Assembly (NCBI RefSeq): GCF_905171765.1
Contig: NC_053392.1
Coordinates: 38,386,956-38,450,955, forward strand
From: Bufo bufo
Taxonomy: Eukaryota > Chordata > Amphibia > Anura > Bufonidae
Reading direction: 5' to 3'
DNA: 64,000 nt
Every line of letters begins with the position of its first letter. The first letter of the stretch is position 1. Made by a program: the position numbers and the translations under genes. Below are positions 41,838 through 51,879 of this stretch, one piece after another. The notes beneath the pieces were generated by a model. That model ran no database searches and was not told the DNA's origin. It worked only from the letters and a program-made list of their open reading frames with translations.

Positions 41838-44405
41838 CAGTAGGTGAACCCGATTTTGTGTCAATCTCGCCGTATTTCTCGGCGAGATTGAGCACATACG
41901 AGCCCCATCGCGGGAGCCAGCGCCGAGCTGGCTTGCCGCGATGGAGAGCAAGCGCGTCATAGAAGAGGCGGGAGATCCGACTTGGATTCCCGCCAATTCT
42001 ACACGTGTGCGGCGTTTGTTATGAATCCTGAGGGGGAAGTCCCCGCCGGATTTTAAATAAAAATCCGGCCTGGGTCCCGCCCTCAGGAGCATACCGGGCC
42101 CTTAGGTCTGTTATGGGTTGTAAGGAGAGCCCCCCCTACGCCGAAAAAAACGGCGTAGGGGGTCCCCCTACAATCCATACCAGACCCGTATCCAAAGCAC
42201 GCTACCCGGCCAGCCAGGAAGGGAGTGGGGACGAGCGAGCGCCCCCCCCCCCCTCCTGAGCCGTACCAGGCTGCATGCCCTCAACATGGGGGGTTGGGTG
42301 CTCTGGGGCAGGGGGCGCACTGCGGCCCCCCCACCTCAGAGCACCCTGTCCCCATGTTGATGAGGACAGGGCCCCTTCCCGACAACCCTGGCCGTTGGTT
42401 GTCGGGGTATGCGGGCGGGAGGCTTAACGGAATCTGGGAGCCCCCTTTAATAAGGGGGGCCCCCAGATACCGGCCCCCCACCCTAAGTGAATGAGTATGG
42501 GGTACATCGTACCCCTACCCATTCACCTGCAAGAAAAGTGGTAAAAACACAAATAAACCACACAGTGTATTAAAATATTTTATTTTTCTGCTCCGGAGGC
42601 CGCCCCCTGTCTTCTTTATTAGCTCTTTTACCAGGGGGGGCTCTTCTTCTTCCGATATCCCGACGGGTCTTCTCCGCTATCCGGGGGGGTCTTCTCAACT
42701 CTCCTTCTGTTCTTCTTCTGTCTTCTCCTTCTGTCTTGTTGTCTCCTTCTGTCTTCTGTCTCCGGGGGGGGCTCTTCTTCTTCCGATATCCCGACGGGTC
42801 TTCTCCGCTATCCGGGGGGGTCTTCTCAACTCTCCGGGGTTCTCCTTCTGTCTTCTCCTTCTGTCTTGTTGTCTCCTTCTGTCTTCTGTCTCCGGGGGGG
42901 GCTCTTCTTCTTCCGATATCCCGACGGGTCTTCTCCGCTATCCGGGGGGGTCTTCTCAACTCTTCGGGGTTCTCCTTCTGTCTTCTCCTTCTGTTCTTCT
43001 TCTGTCTTCTCCTTCCTTCTTGTTGTCTCGGCGCACCCCGATTCTTCTCTCTGTTGTTGACTCGGCGCACCCCGGTTCTTCATCTCGCGAGAAGAGAAGA
43101 ATCGGGGTGCGCCGAGTCTCGCGAGACGAAGAACCGGGGTGCGCCGAGTCAACAACAGAGAGAAGAATCGGGGTGCGCCGAGTCTCGCGAGACGAAGAAC
43201 CGGGGTGCGCCGAGACAACAAGAAGGAAGGAGAAGACAGAAGAAGAACAGAAGGAGAAGACAGAAGGAGAACCCCGAAGAGTTGAGAAGACCCCCCCGGA
43301 TAGCGGAGAAGACCCGTCGGGATATCGGAAGAAGAAGAGCCCCCCCCGGAGACAGAAGACAGAAGGAGACAACAAGACAGAAGGAGAAGACAGAAGGAGA
43401 ACCCCGGAGAGTTGAGAAGACCCCCCCGGATAGCGGAGAAGACCCGTCGGGATATCGGAAGAAGAAGAGCCCCCCCCGGAGACAGAAGACAGAAGGAGAC
43501 AACAAGACAGAAGGAGAAGACAGAAGAAGAACAGAAGGAGAGTTGAGAAGACCCCCCCGGATAGCGGAGAAGACCCGTCGGGATATCGGAAGAAGAAGAG
43601 CCCCCCCTGGTAAAAGAGCTAATAAAGAAGACAGGGGGCGGCCTCCGGAGCAGAAAAATAAAATATTTTAATACACTGTGTGGTTTATTTGTGTTTTTAC
43701 CACTTTTCTTGCAGGTGAATGGGTAGGGGTACGATGTACCCCATACTCATTCACTTAGGGTGGGGGGCCGGTATCTGGGGGCCCCCCTTATTAAAGGGGG
43801 CTCCCAGATTCCGTTAAGCCTCCCGCCCGCATACCCCGACAACCAACGGCCAGGGTTGTCGGGAAGGGGCCCTGTCCTCATCAACATGGGGACAGGGTGC
43901 TCTGAGGTGGGGGGGCCGCAGTGCGCCCCCTGCCCCAGAGCACCCAACCCCCCATGTTGAGGGCATGCAGCCTGGTACGGCTCAGGAGGGGGGGGGGGGG
44001 CGCTCGCTCGCTCGTCCCCACTCCCTTCCTGGCTGGCCGGGTAGCGTGCTTTGGATACGGGTCTGGTATGGATTGTAGGGGGACCCCCTACGCCGTTTTT
44101 TTCGGCGTAGGGGGGGCTCTCCTTACAACCCATAACAGACCTAAGGGCCCGGTATGCTCCTGAGGGCGGGACCCAGGCCGGATTTTTATTTAAAATCCGG
44201 CGGGGACTTCCCCCTCAGGATTCATAACAAACGCCGCACACGTGTAGAATTGGCGGGAATCCAAGTCGGATCTCCCGCCTCTTCTATGACGCGCTTGCTG
44301 GGATGTGCTGTCGCTATCCCAGTGAGTGCGAGATCTCGGCACCACGTCGCCGAGTATCAGCGCGACGCTGTCGTGCTGAAAGCACAATCTCACAAACACC
44401 TACTG
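41838..44405. mobile_element. 2.57-kb foldback (palindromic) transposable element
   Basis: The ends are CAGTAGGTGAACC (41838) and the inverted CAGTAGGTGTTTG (44405). They are flanked by TA (41836-41837, 44406-44407) inside one unit of the tandem array: GTATTATA left, TACTTCAG right. From about 41952 to 44299 the two halves are inverted copies: GCGCGTCATAGAAGAGGCGG left, inverse right. The centre is near 43085-43130. Each arm has about 1.1 kb and looks nearly identical. It includes three roughly 125-bp repeats of TCTCCTTCTGTC / CCGATATCCCGACGGGTC per arm. Long open frames (e.g. 42736-43671, Arg/Glu/Lys-rich) arise from the purine-rich repeats and occur mirrored on both strands. Class uncertain: the TA duplication suggests a Tc1/mariner-type or similar recombinase acting in trans. 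Confidence 0.85.
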
Positions 44406-44583
44406 TACTTCAGAGCTGCACTCACTATTCTGCTGGTGGAGTCACTGTATACATATAATAAGTACCCTGTATTGATCTTAAGATACATCTTGTATTATAC
44501 TTCAGAGCTGCATTCACTATTCAGCTGTTGGAGTCACTGTGTATATACATCACATTACTTATCCTGTACTGATCCTGAGTTAC
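44406..44583 (+). repeat. Tandem array, right remnant of unit II
   Basis: About two units ('agctgcactcactattctgc', 'tcctgtactgatcctgagtt'), ending where the gypsy LTR begins. Confidence 0.85.
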
Positions 44584-44603
44584 TGTTAAGAGGGTGTCAC
44601 GAC

Positions 44604-44857
44604 TAGTGATGGCCAGTTCGCAGTGTTCGCCGATGAACACATGCGATCTGCCATCTTTATTCCCAAGCCCGGCGATGCAGAGGTAAGTCCTTCATCGGGC
44701 GGTTCTCGGAACTGCCTGCTCCCGGTGACGACATGTGTTTCAGAGCGGCTCACGGTGCAGGCACAGGTAAGGACTTACCTCTGCATCGCCGGGCTTGGGA
44801 ATAAAGATGGCAGATCGCATGTGTTTGTCGGCAAACACTGCGAACTGGCCATCACTG
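44604..44857. mobile_element. Palindromic hAT MITE in gypsy LTR
   Basis: 254 bp. TAGTGATGGCCAGTTCGC at the left, inverted at the right (GCGAACTGGCCATCACTG), perfect 8-bp duplication GTCACGAC (44596-44603, 44858-44865). The halves are inverted copies ('cccaagcccggcgatgcaga'). A related MITE lies at 60764-61094. Confidence 0.92.
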
Positions 44858-45071
44858 GTCACGACCTATCGCTGACCCTGTTGTGCCTGTGGTCAGAAGG
44901 TAGCATCGGGTGGCTACTCACTTGGTTTCAAGAGATCGCTCCATGACCTAGTGGTGGGAATGGATTCCAGTCCAGGTTTTCCTGCTTAGGTTTGCAATCC
45001 TTTTTGTCCCATTTTGAAATCTGTAGCTTTTCCTTTCAGCTTTTCTCTGTCAGCCACTCCCAGCTACTATA

Positions 45072-46649
45072 CATTCAGGTCCATAAATATTGGGACATCG
45101 ACACAATTCTTACATTTTTGGCTCCATACACCACCACAATGGATTTGAAATGAAACAAACAAGATGTGCTTTAACTGCAGACTGTCAGCTTTAATTTGAG
45201 GGTGTTTACATCCAAATCAGGTGAACGATGTAGGAATTATAATAGTTTGCATATGTGCCTCCCACTTGTTAAAGGGCCAAAAGTAATGGAACAATTGGCT
45301 TCTATGCTGTTCCATGGCCAGGTGTGTGTTATTCCCTCATTATCCCAATTACAATGAGCAGATAAAAGGCCCAGAGTAAATTTCAAGTGTGCTATTTGCA
45401 TTTGGAATCTGTTGCTGTCAACTCTCAAGATGAGATCCAAAGAGCTGTCACTATCAGTGAAGCAAGCCATCATTAGGCTGAAAAAAACAAACAAACCCAT
45501 CAGAGAGATAGCAAAAACATTAGGCATAGCCAAAACAACTGTTTAGAACATTCTTAAAAAGAAGGAACGCACCGGTGAGCTCAGCAACGCCAAAAGACTG
45601 GGAAGACCACGGAAAAGAACTGTGGTGGATGACCAAAGAATTCTTTCCCTGGTGAAGAAAACACCCTTCACAACAGTTGGCCAAATCAAGTACACTCTCC
45701 AGGAGGTAGGTGTATATGTGTCAAAGTCAACAATCAAGAGAAAACTTCACCAGAGTGAATACAGAGGGTTCACCACAAGATGTAAACCATTGGTGAGCCT
45801 CAAAAACAGGAAGGCCAGATTAGAGTTTGCCAAACGAAATCTAAAAAAGCCTTCACAGTTCTGGAACAACATCCTATGGACAGATGAGACCAAGATCAAC
45901 TTGTACCAGAGTGATGGGAAGAGAAGAGTATGGAGAAGGAAAGGAACTGCTCATGATCCTAAGCATACCACCTCATCAGTGAAGCATGGTGGTGGTAGTG
46001 TCATGGGATGAGCATGTATGGCTGCCAATGGAACTGGTTCTCTTGCATTTATTGATGATGTGACTGCTGACAAAAGCAGCAGGATGAATTCTGAAGTGTT
46101 TTGGGCAATATTATCTGCTCATATTCAGCCAAATACTTCAGAACTCATTGGACGGCGCTTCACAGTGCAGATGGACAATGACCCAAAGCATACTGCAAAA
46201 GTAACCAAAGAGTTTTTAAGGAAAAAAAGTGGAATGTTATGAATCCGATTGAGCATGCATTTCACTTGCTGAAGACAAAACTGAAGGGAAAATGCCCCAA
46301 AAACAATCAGGAACTGAAGACAGTTGCAGTAGACGCCTGGCAGAGCATCACCAGGGATGAAACCCAGCGTCTGGTGATGCCTATGGTTTCCAGACTTCAG
46401 GCTGTAATTGACTGCAAAGGATTTGCAACCAAGTATTAAAAAGTGAAAATTTGATTTATGATTATTATTCTGTCCCATTACTTTTGGTCCCTTAACAAGT
46501 GGGATTTTGGATGTAAATACCCTCAAATAAAGCTGACAGTATGCAGTTAAAGCACATCTTGTTTGTTTCATTTCAAATCCATTGTGGTGGTGTATAGATC
46601 CAAAAATATTAGAATTGTGTCGATGTCCCAATATTTATGGACCTGACTG
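45072..46649 (+). mobile_element. Tc1-like element in gypsy LTR
   Basis: CATTCAGGTCCATAAATATT (45072) and the inverted CAGTCAGGTCCATAAATATT (46649), with TA at 45070-45071 and 46650-46651. The uninterrupted LTR in copy I has the single TA at the same place (CTACTATATATTCTC), which proves the insertion. 1578 bp. Confidence 0.95.
45430..46439 (+). pseudogene. Tc1 transposase pseudogene
   Basis: Starts MRSKELSLSVKQAIIRLKKT. Helix-turn-helix: NKPIREIAKTLGIAKTTV, then an in-frame TAG at about 45544. A GRPRKR AT-hook-like motif follows, then the second binding domain. Catalytic Asp in [12 protein letters not shown] (about 45878-45910) and second Asp in VQMDNDPKHTAKV (about 46168). A TGA replaces the Trp codon before ACMAANGTG at about 46008. 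The WPSQSPDL segment in front of NPIEHAF (46240) is lost by deletion, so the Asp-Glu spacing cannot be read. It ends CKGFATKY at 46439. Multiply defective. Confidence 0.93.
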
Positions 46650-47224
46650 TATATTCTCCCTTTCTGCTTCCCTTGCTGCCAGATATAGACCTTCTTTCCA
46701 GATCTTCTATTCTGGCCTCTGGTGGAGTTGGAGTTGCTATGGAGCTGTTGGAACTGTTGCTGTCAGATCTCCGGTTCTCTCCTGTTTGTTGTCTCCCTTT
46801 GGGGATTGTTTGTGGTGTTTGTGTTATTTGTCCTTTCCCTGTTGTTACCCTAGTTGTCAGTGGTGAGGACTAGTGCTCCAACCGCCCTACTCACTACCTA
46901 TGGCTTATTTAAGGGTAAGCCAGGGACGAGGCAAGTGATCGGCGTACGGGTTAGCAGCCCATCTAGGGAAGTCAGGGCAGCCAGGTGTAAGTGCTAAGTG
47001 AGTTAGGGGAGACCACTCCCTTTCCCTAGTGGTAGGGTACTCCCCTTCCCTCTGCGCCGCGTGTCTGTTAACTGCCATATCAGACGTGATATTATATCTG
47101 GCCCTTATTTTGGGGGGGGGGGGATCTTTTTTTTAAAACCGTTTCTGGCACCTGAAAAATGGGTATTAAGCTGGCTGACATTAGCGATGTGGACCCAAAC
47201 AATGGTCGTGTGTATGAGCCCTCA

Positions 47225-47517
47225 TTCAAGGGGATCCTCAATCCTGGGCTTTTTCGTTGCCAATTGGTACCCATGTCCTCCGGTCGGTATTTTGAGGCCC
47301 TGGGTCTCATATACGATGACCCTGACCGACTCTTCATAGCTGAGTCTAGATTAAGGCGCCTTCAGCAAGGAGATCGGTCAGCGGAGGTTTATTGTTCCGA
47401 GTTTCAAAGGTGGACCACGGATACTTGGTGGAATGACCCGGCTCTCAGGAGCCAGTTTTGCCTGGGATTGTTAGAGAACGTAAAAGAAGAGACTCCTATA
47501 TCCCTTGAGGCTGCTAT
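47225..47517 (+). pseudogene. Gypsy gag fragment, copy II
   Basis: Reads EPSFKGILNP, then RYFEALGLIYDDPDRLFIAE, SRLRRLQQGDRSAEVYCSEF and NDPALRSQFCLGLLENVKEE, the usual central part of Ty3/gypsy gag. It ends at EAAMS where a MITE is inserted. This is the segment missing from copy I, where an L1 and the hAT lie instead. Confidence 0.82.
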
Positions 47518-47525
47518 GTCGCTAT

Positions 47526-47682
47526 TAGGGATGAGCGAATTGACTTCGGATGTAATAGCTTCGGCTCATCGGAGCCAATACATTCTAATACTGTACGGAG
47601 CACTCGCTTCGTACAGTATTGAAACTAAATTTTATGCGAATCGACTTTGGATGTTTGACCGAAGTCGATTCGCTCATCCCTA
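47526..47682. mobile_element. Short hAT-type MITE
   Basis: 157 bp, TAGGGATGAGCGAATTGACT at the left and its inverse at the right. 8-bp duplication GTCGCTAT (47518-47525) / GTTGCTAT (47683-47690). Internal hairpin 'atactgtacggag'/'cgtacagtat'. Confidence 0.9.
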
Positions 47683-47690
47683 GTTGCTAT

Positions 47691-48470
47691 TAGTGATGGA
47701 CGAACATTGGCCGGGAAGGTTCGCGTACGCGAATGCGTGTTCGCTATCAAATGTTCGCGAACCGCGCGTTTGCATCGCACCCATTGACTTTAATAGCAGG
47801 CAAACCTGAAAAACCTTTAGGTCATACTTGCAGCCACCAAATACAAACTATGAGTGCACAATTAGTCCCACAACATGGACAGTGATATATTAGAGGAGGA
47901 TCATTGGCAAAAATTCCCACAAAAATATATTTTAAGCAGTGGTCAAAGGGGAACAATGCAGGATATAAGGGGGCACAGTACGGGGTGAGGGGCACAGTAC
48001 GGGGTTGGGGGCACAGTCACATGACCCTGTGACATTAGAAGGTCCTTATGGTGAATGCGGTTAATAAGCCACCATAATGAGAGGCAGAGAAGTGAGAGAG
48101 TGGTGTGATTATGTGACTAGAGATAAAAAAAAGTCCCAAAAATTAGGCAATAGGCATTCACCTGACATCACAAAACTTTGGATTCTGTGGCTGGAGGTAC
48201 ATTAAGCGATCACAGGATAAAAATGTAACTGTCGGCCAGTACAGGCCCCAAAAATTAGCCAATAGGCATTTACCTGACAGCAAAGAACTTTGGATTCTGT
48301 GGCTGGAGGTACATTAGGCGGTCACAGGATAAAAATGTAACTGTCGGCCAGTACAGGCCCCAAAAATAAGGCAATAGGCATTCACCTGGCAAGGAGCAAG
48401 CCAAGAGCTTCATGGCAAATTGTGCCAGCTCTGGCCACAGGTCAAGCATGCACACCCAGTAGTCCAGTAC
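47691..48470 (-). mobile_element. hAT element, copy II (left part)
   Basis: Begins TAGTGATGGACGAACATTGG immediately after the octamer GTTGCTAT. From about 47950 it matches hAT copy I (17270-17790): 'ggtccttatggtgaatgcgg', 'ggattctgtggctggaggta'. On the minus strand 48479-48270 encodes the dimerisation-domain phrase YWVCMLDLWPELAQFAMKLL. It is truncated at about 48470, where unrelated sequence and a minisatellite follow. Confidence 0.8.
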
Positions 48471-48535
48471 AGTGTTCATTTTAGGACATGGTCAGATATC
48501 ATAGTCAAGTATCAAAATAATGCCAATGTGACACA

Positions 48536-48840
48536 TGACCCTGATACCTGACCCTGATACCTGACCCTGACACTTGACTCTGACACCTGACCCTGACACC
48601 TGACCCTGACACCTGACCCTGACACCTGACCCTGACACCTGACCCCTGACCCTGACCCCTGACCCTGACCCCTGACCCTGACACCTGACCCTGACACCTG
48701 ACCCTGACACCTGACCCTGATACCTGACCCTGATACCTGACCCTGACACCTGACCCTGACACCTGACCCTGATACCTGACCCTGACACCTGACCCTGACA
48801 CCTGACCCCTGACCCTGATACCTGATTCTCACATCTGACT
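48536..48840 (+). repeat. Minisatellite of TGACCCTGACACC units
   Basis: About 24 units of 12-13 bases ('cctgaccctgaca', 'cctgaccctgata'), with a few compressed 'cctgacccctgaccctga' variants. All three frames of both strands are open through it, so apparent proteins here are artefacts. Confidence 0.95.
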
Positions 48841-48909
48841 CACATCTGATACTGTGGTTTTATATGCTACATCACATAAATGAACAAAAATCCCAAGCTT
48901 ATGTAAGGC

Positions 48910-48981
48910 AAGCTGATAGCTCAGTGGTAATGTCTTTTTCCCTTGTCCAGTCTTTCTGAGTTCAAAACCCCTTTCAGCCTC
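48910..48981 (+). tRNA. tRNA-like sequence 1 (pseudogene or SINE head)
   Basis: AGCTGATAGCTCAGTGGTAA contains a good polymerase III A box (TAGCTCAGTGG). The B box is degraded (GAGTTCAAAACCCC). The acceptor stem can partly form (AGCTGA with TCAGCCT). First of three copies about 250 bp apart. Confidence 0.5.
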
Positions 48982-49165
48982 TCAACAATGTTTACATTTT
49001 ATTAGGCCCTAGATAAGAGGCAAATTGAAATGATGTGTGACGCTGATGTCTGACGCTGATATCTCACGTCCTTCACTTGTCAGTGTCACAAGGGGTCGTA
49101 GTTTTACTGTTGTTTTGTATGTTACATCACATAGATGACTAAAAATCCAAAGGTCATGCAAGGCA

Positions 49166-49236
49166 AGCTGATAGCTCAGTGGTAATGTCATTGCCTCATG
49201 TCCAGGCATGCTGAGTTCGAAACCCCTTCCAGCCTC
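49166..49236 (+). tRNA. tRNA-like sequence 2
   Basis: The best of the three: A box TAGCTCAGTGG, B box GAGTTCGAAACCCC, acceptor pairing AGCTG with CAGCCT. The anticodon arm is not clean, so no isotype is assigned. Confidence 0.55.
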
Positions 49237-49407
49237 TCAAAATTGATTACATTTTATTAGGCCCTAGTTAAGAGGCAAATTGAAATGATGTGTGACGCTG
49301 ATATCTCACGTCCTTCACTTGTCAGTGTCACAAGGGGTCTTAGTTTTAATGTGTTTTTTGCTATACTACATCTCATAGATCAAAAAGATCACCAGCTTTG
49401 GTGTCTA

Positions 49408-49479
49408 AAGCTATAGCTCACTGGTAAGACACTTGCTTTGCATGTAGTGTTCATGGGTTCAAAACCCTGTTCAGGCTTT
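49408..49479 (+). tRNA. tRNA-like sequence 3
   Basis: A box TAGCTCACTGG, anticodon-loop-like CTTTGCATG (a TGC anticodon would read as alanine), T-arm GGGTTCAAAACCC, acceptor AAGC with GCTT. Mismatches in the stems suggest a pseudogene or tRNA-derived repeat. The surrounding unit ('tacatcacatagatgactaa', 'gtccttcacttgtcagtgtc') repeats with each copy. Confidence 0.5.
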
Positions 49480-50206
49480 TATTTAAATTTTATAGAGCTC
49501 TATATCAGAGACAAATTCAAGTGCTGTGTGATGTAAGTAGTCCTTTTTTATTTTATTAAGAGTACATGGTCAGCACTATAGTAAAGGGGGCACTAATTTA
49601 CTGTATCTTCATCTATTTCAAGTTGACTGATTTTTATTTTTTTTTGTCTTGAAACAGTCACTGTACAATATAATAATGTATTCTTATTTCTAAGGAAGGA
49701 GTCTAATTATCATATCTGTAAATCACTTGATTGCAATTATTTGTCAGCATCCACTCAAACATAAGCTGCAAAGATATGACCACTAGGGGTCTCACTAGTC
49801 CACTGTGGTTAGGCATGTTCCAGCTCTCCCAGCAAATACAAGCAGGAGGAAGTTTGGGCGTGTTCTGGAGTAGCTGATGAGGAGACTTGCCAGATTCATT
49901 GCCTCTTGACAGATCAGCAAACCAACTTATCTTACTGTAAGTCTGCTCTCCTCCACTATCTTACATGGCTTATACATTGATTCACCTTTCTCAAGTGTGT
50001 ATGCAGTTCCATATTAGCTAGAATCACTGTATTTCTGGTAGTTTTGAAAAAGTTGATTGGTCACTGTATTCAGAGCTGTGTCCTGGATTATACATATCTA
50101 CTGTTTATATGTGTATTATAGATACTGTGTGCTATAGCTTCACCACACTGAGATCTGCTCAGAAAGCTGATCTACATATCACTGCTTTATCCACAGACAC
50201 AATATA
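49480..50206. other. Unannotated spacer
   Basis: AT-rich, no frame of note, no terminal repeats recognised. Confidence 0.4.
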
Positions 50207-51752
50207 CAGGGAGTGCAGAATTATTATGCAAGTTGTATTTTTGAGGACTAATTTTATTATTAAACAAGAACCATGCTCTAAATGAACCCAAAAAACTCAT
50301 TAATATCAAAGCTGAATATTTTTGGAAGTAGTTTTTAGTTTGTTTTTAGTTTTAGCTATTTTAGGGGGATATCTGTGTGTGCAGGTGACTATTACTGTGC
50401 ATAATTATTACGCAACTTAACAAAAAACAAATATATACCCATTTCAATTATTTATTTTTACCAGTGAAACCAATATAACATCTCAACATTCACAAATATA
50501 CATTTCTGACATTCAAAAACAAAACAAAAACAAATCAGTGACCAATATAGCCACCTTTCTTTGCAAGGACACTCAAAAGCCTGCCATCCATGGATCCTGT
50601 CAGTGTTTTGATCTGTTCACCATCAACATTGGTGCAGCAGCAACCACAGCCTCCCAGACACTGTTCAGAGAGGTGTACTGTTTTCCCTCCTTATAAATCT
50701 CACATTTGATGATGGACCACAGGTTCTCAATGGGGTTCAGATCAGGTGAACAAGGAGGCCATGTCATTAGATTTTCTTCTTTTATACCCTTTCTTGCCAG
50801 CCACGCTGTGGAGTACTTGGACGCGTGTGATGGAGCATTGTCCTGCATGAAAATCATGTTTTTCTTGAAGGATGCAGACTTCTTTCTGTACCACTGCTTG
50901 AAGAAGGTGTCTTCCAGAAACTGGCAGTAGGACTGGGAGTTGAGCTTGACTCCATCCTCAACCCGAAAAGGCCCCACAAGCTCATCTTTGATGATACCAG
51001 CCCAAACCAGTACTCCACCTCCACCTTGCTGGCGTCTGAGTCGGACTGGAGCTCTCTGCCCTTTACCAATCCAGCCATGGGCCCATCAAGACTCACTCTC
51101 ATTTCATCAGTCCATAAAACCTTAGAAAAATCAGTCTTGAGATATTTCTTGTCCCAGTCTTGACTTTTCAGCTTGTGTGTCTTGTTCAGTGGTGGTCATC
51201 TTTCAGCCTTTCTTACCTTGGCCATGTCTCTGAGTATTGCACACCTTGTGCTTTTGGGCACTCCAGTGATGTTGCAGCTCTGAAATGTGGCCAAACTGGT
51301 GGCAAGTGGCATCTTGGCAGCTGCACGCTTGACTTTTCTCAGTTCATGGGCAGTTATTTTGCGCCTTGGTTTTTCCACACGCTTCTTGCAACCCTGTTGA
51401 CTATTTTGAATGAAACGCTTGATTGTTCGATGATCACGCTTCAGAAGCTTTGCAATTTTAAGAGTGCTGCATCCCTCTGCAAGATATCTCACTATTTTTG
51501 ACTTTTCTGAGCCTCTCAAGTCCTTCTTTTGACCCATTTTGCCAAAGGAAAGGAAGTTGCCTAATAATTATGTACACCTGATATAGGGTGTTGTCATTAG
51601 ACCACACCCCTTCTCATTACAGAGATGCACATCACCTAATATGCTTAATTGGTAGTAGGCTTTCGAGCCTATACAGCTTGGAGTTAGACAACATGCATAA
51701 AGAGGATGATGTGGTCAAAATACTCATTTGCCTAATAATTCTGTACAGGGTG
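50207..51752 (-). mobile_element. Tc1/mariner element, copy II (long D-E spacing)
   Basis: CAGGGAGTGCAGAATTATTA (50207), right end inverted CACCCTGTACAGAATTATTA (51752), TA at 50205-50206 and 51753-51754. Same family as 2893-4456 and very similar throughout. Confidence 0.93.
50535..51537 (-). pseudogene. Tc1/mariner transposase (copy II), broken
   Basis: Starts MGQKKDLRGSEKSKIVRYLA at 51537. Helix-turn-helix and the PRRKITAHELRKVKRAAAKM region are intact. At about 51075 a 13-base loss removes the DGPDGW step that copy I keeps, and near 50630 a two-base loss (CATTGGTG where copy I has CATTGCGTG) shifts the end. The catalytic boxes FMQDNAPSHA and SPDLNPIENLWS remain. Copy I and copy II therefore carry different lesions. 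Confidence 0.88.
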
Positions 51753-51879
51753 TATGATCATACAGATCGCAGTCTATGTGATAGCTTCTAAGTATAGCAA
51801 AACCATGTGGTAATGTTATAGCTTGGAGGTTACATTAATGGCTTTGCATGTAGATATCCAAGGTTGAAGTCCATAGAAA

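Larger units (their letters stand above)
44584..47517 (+). mobile_element. Ty3/gypsy retrotransposon, copy II, truncated
   Basis: The LTR starts TGTTAAGAGGGTGTCACGAC at 44584 and ends near 47077. A hAT MITE and a Tc1 lie within it. Behind the LTR, a deletion has joined the left end of the TTAA MITE (about 47137-47190) to the right end of the GGCCTCATGCAC MITE (about 47192-47220), so the start of gag is lost. Gag resumes at about 47225 and stops at the hAT-type MITE at 47526. Pol is absent. Confidence 0.8.
27134..48470. repeat. Segmental duplication, unit II
   Basis: Collinear partner of 1227-23640. Markers in order: TTAA MITE 27287-27734, TAS2R 28070-28990, shared upstream flank, tandem array pieces (29281-29647, 36036-36130, 41820-41837, 44406-44583), gypsy LTR 44584-47077, the fused remains of two MITEs 47137-47220, gag 47225-47517, and hAT 47691-48470. 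The DIRS pair, the foldback element, a hAT MITE and a Tc1 are private to this unit. Beyond 48470 the sequence no longer follows unit I. Confidence 0.75.

Noticed and set aside
42570..43671. Long Arg/Glu/Lys-rich open frames (166 and 311 codons) on both strands
   Set aside because: They mirror each other across the palindrome and arise from purine-rich tandem repeats without stop codons; no domain is visible.
48492..48832. Three overlapping ~100-codon frames rich in SGSGVRVRCQGQ
   Set aside because: Translations of the TGACCCTGACACC minisatellite; all frames are open because the unit lacks stops.
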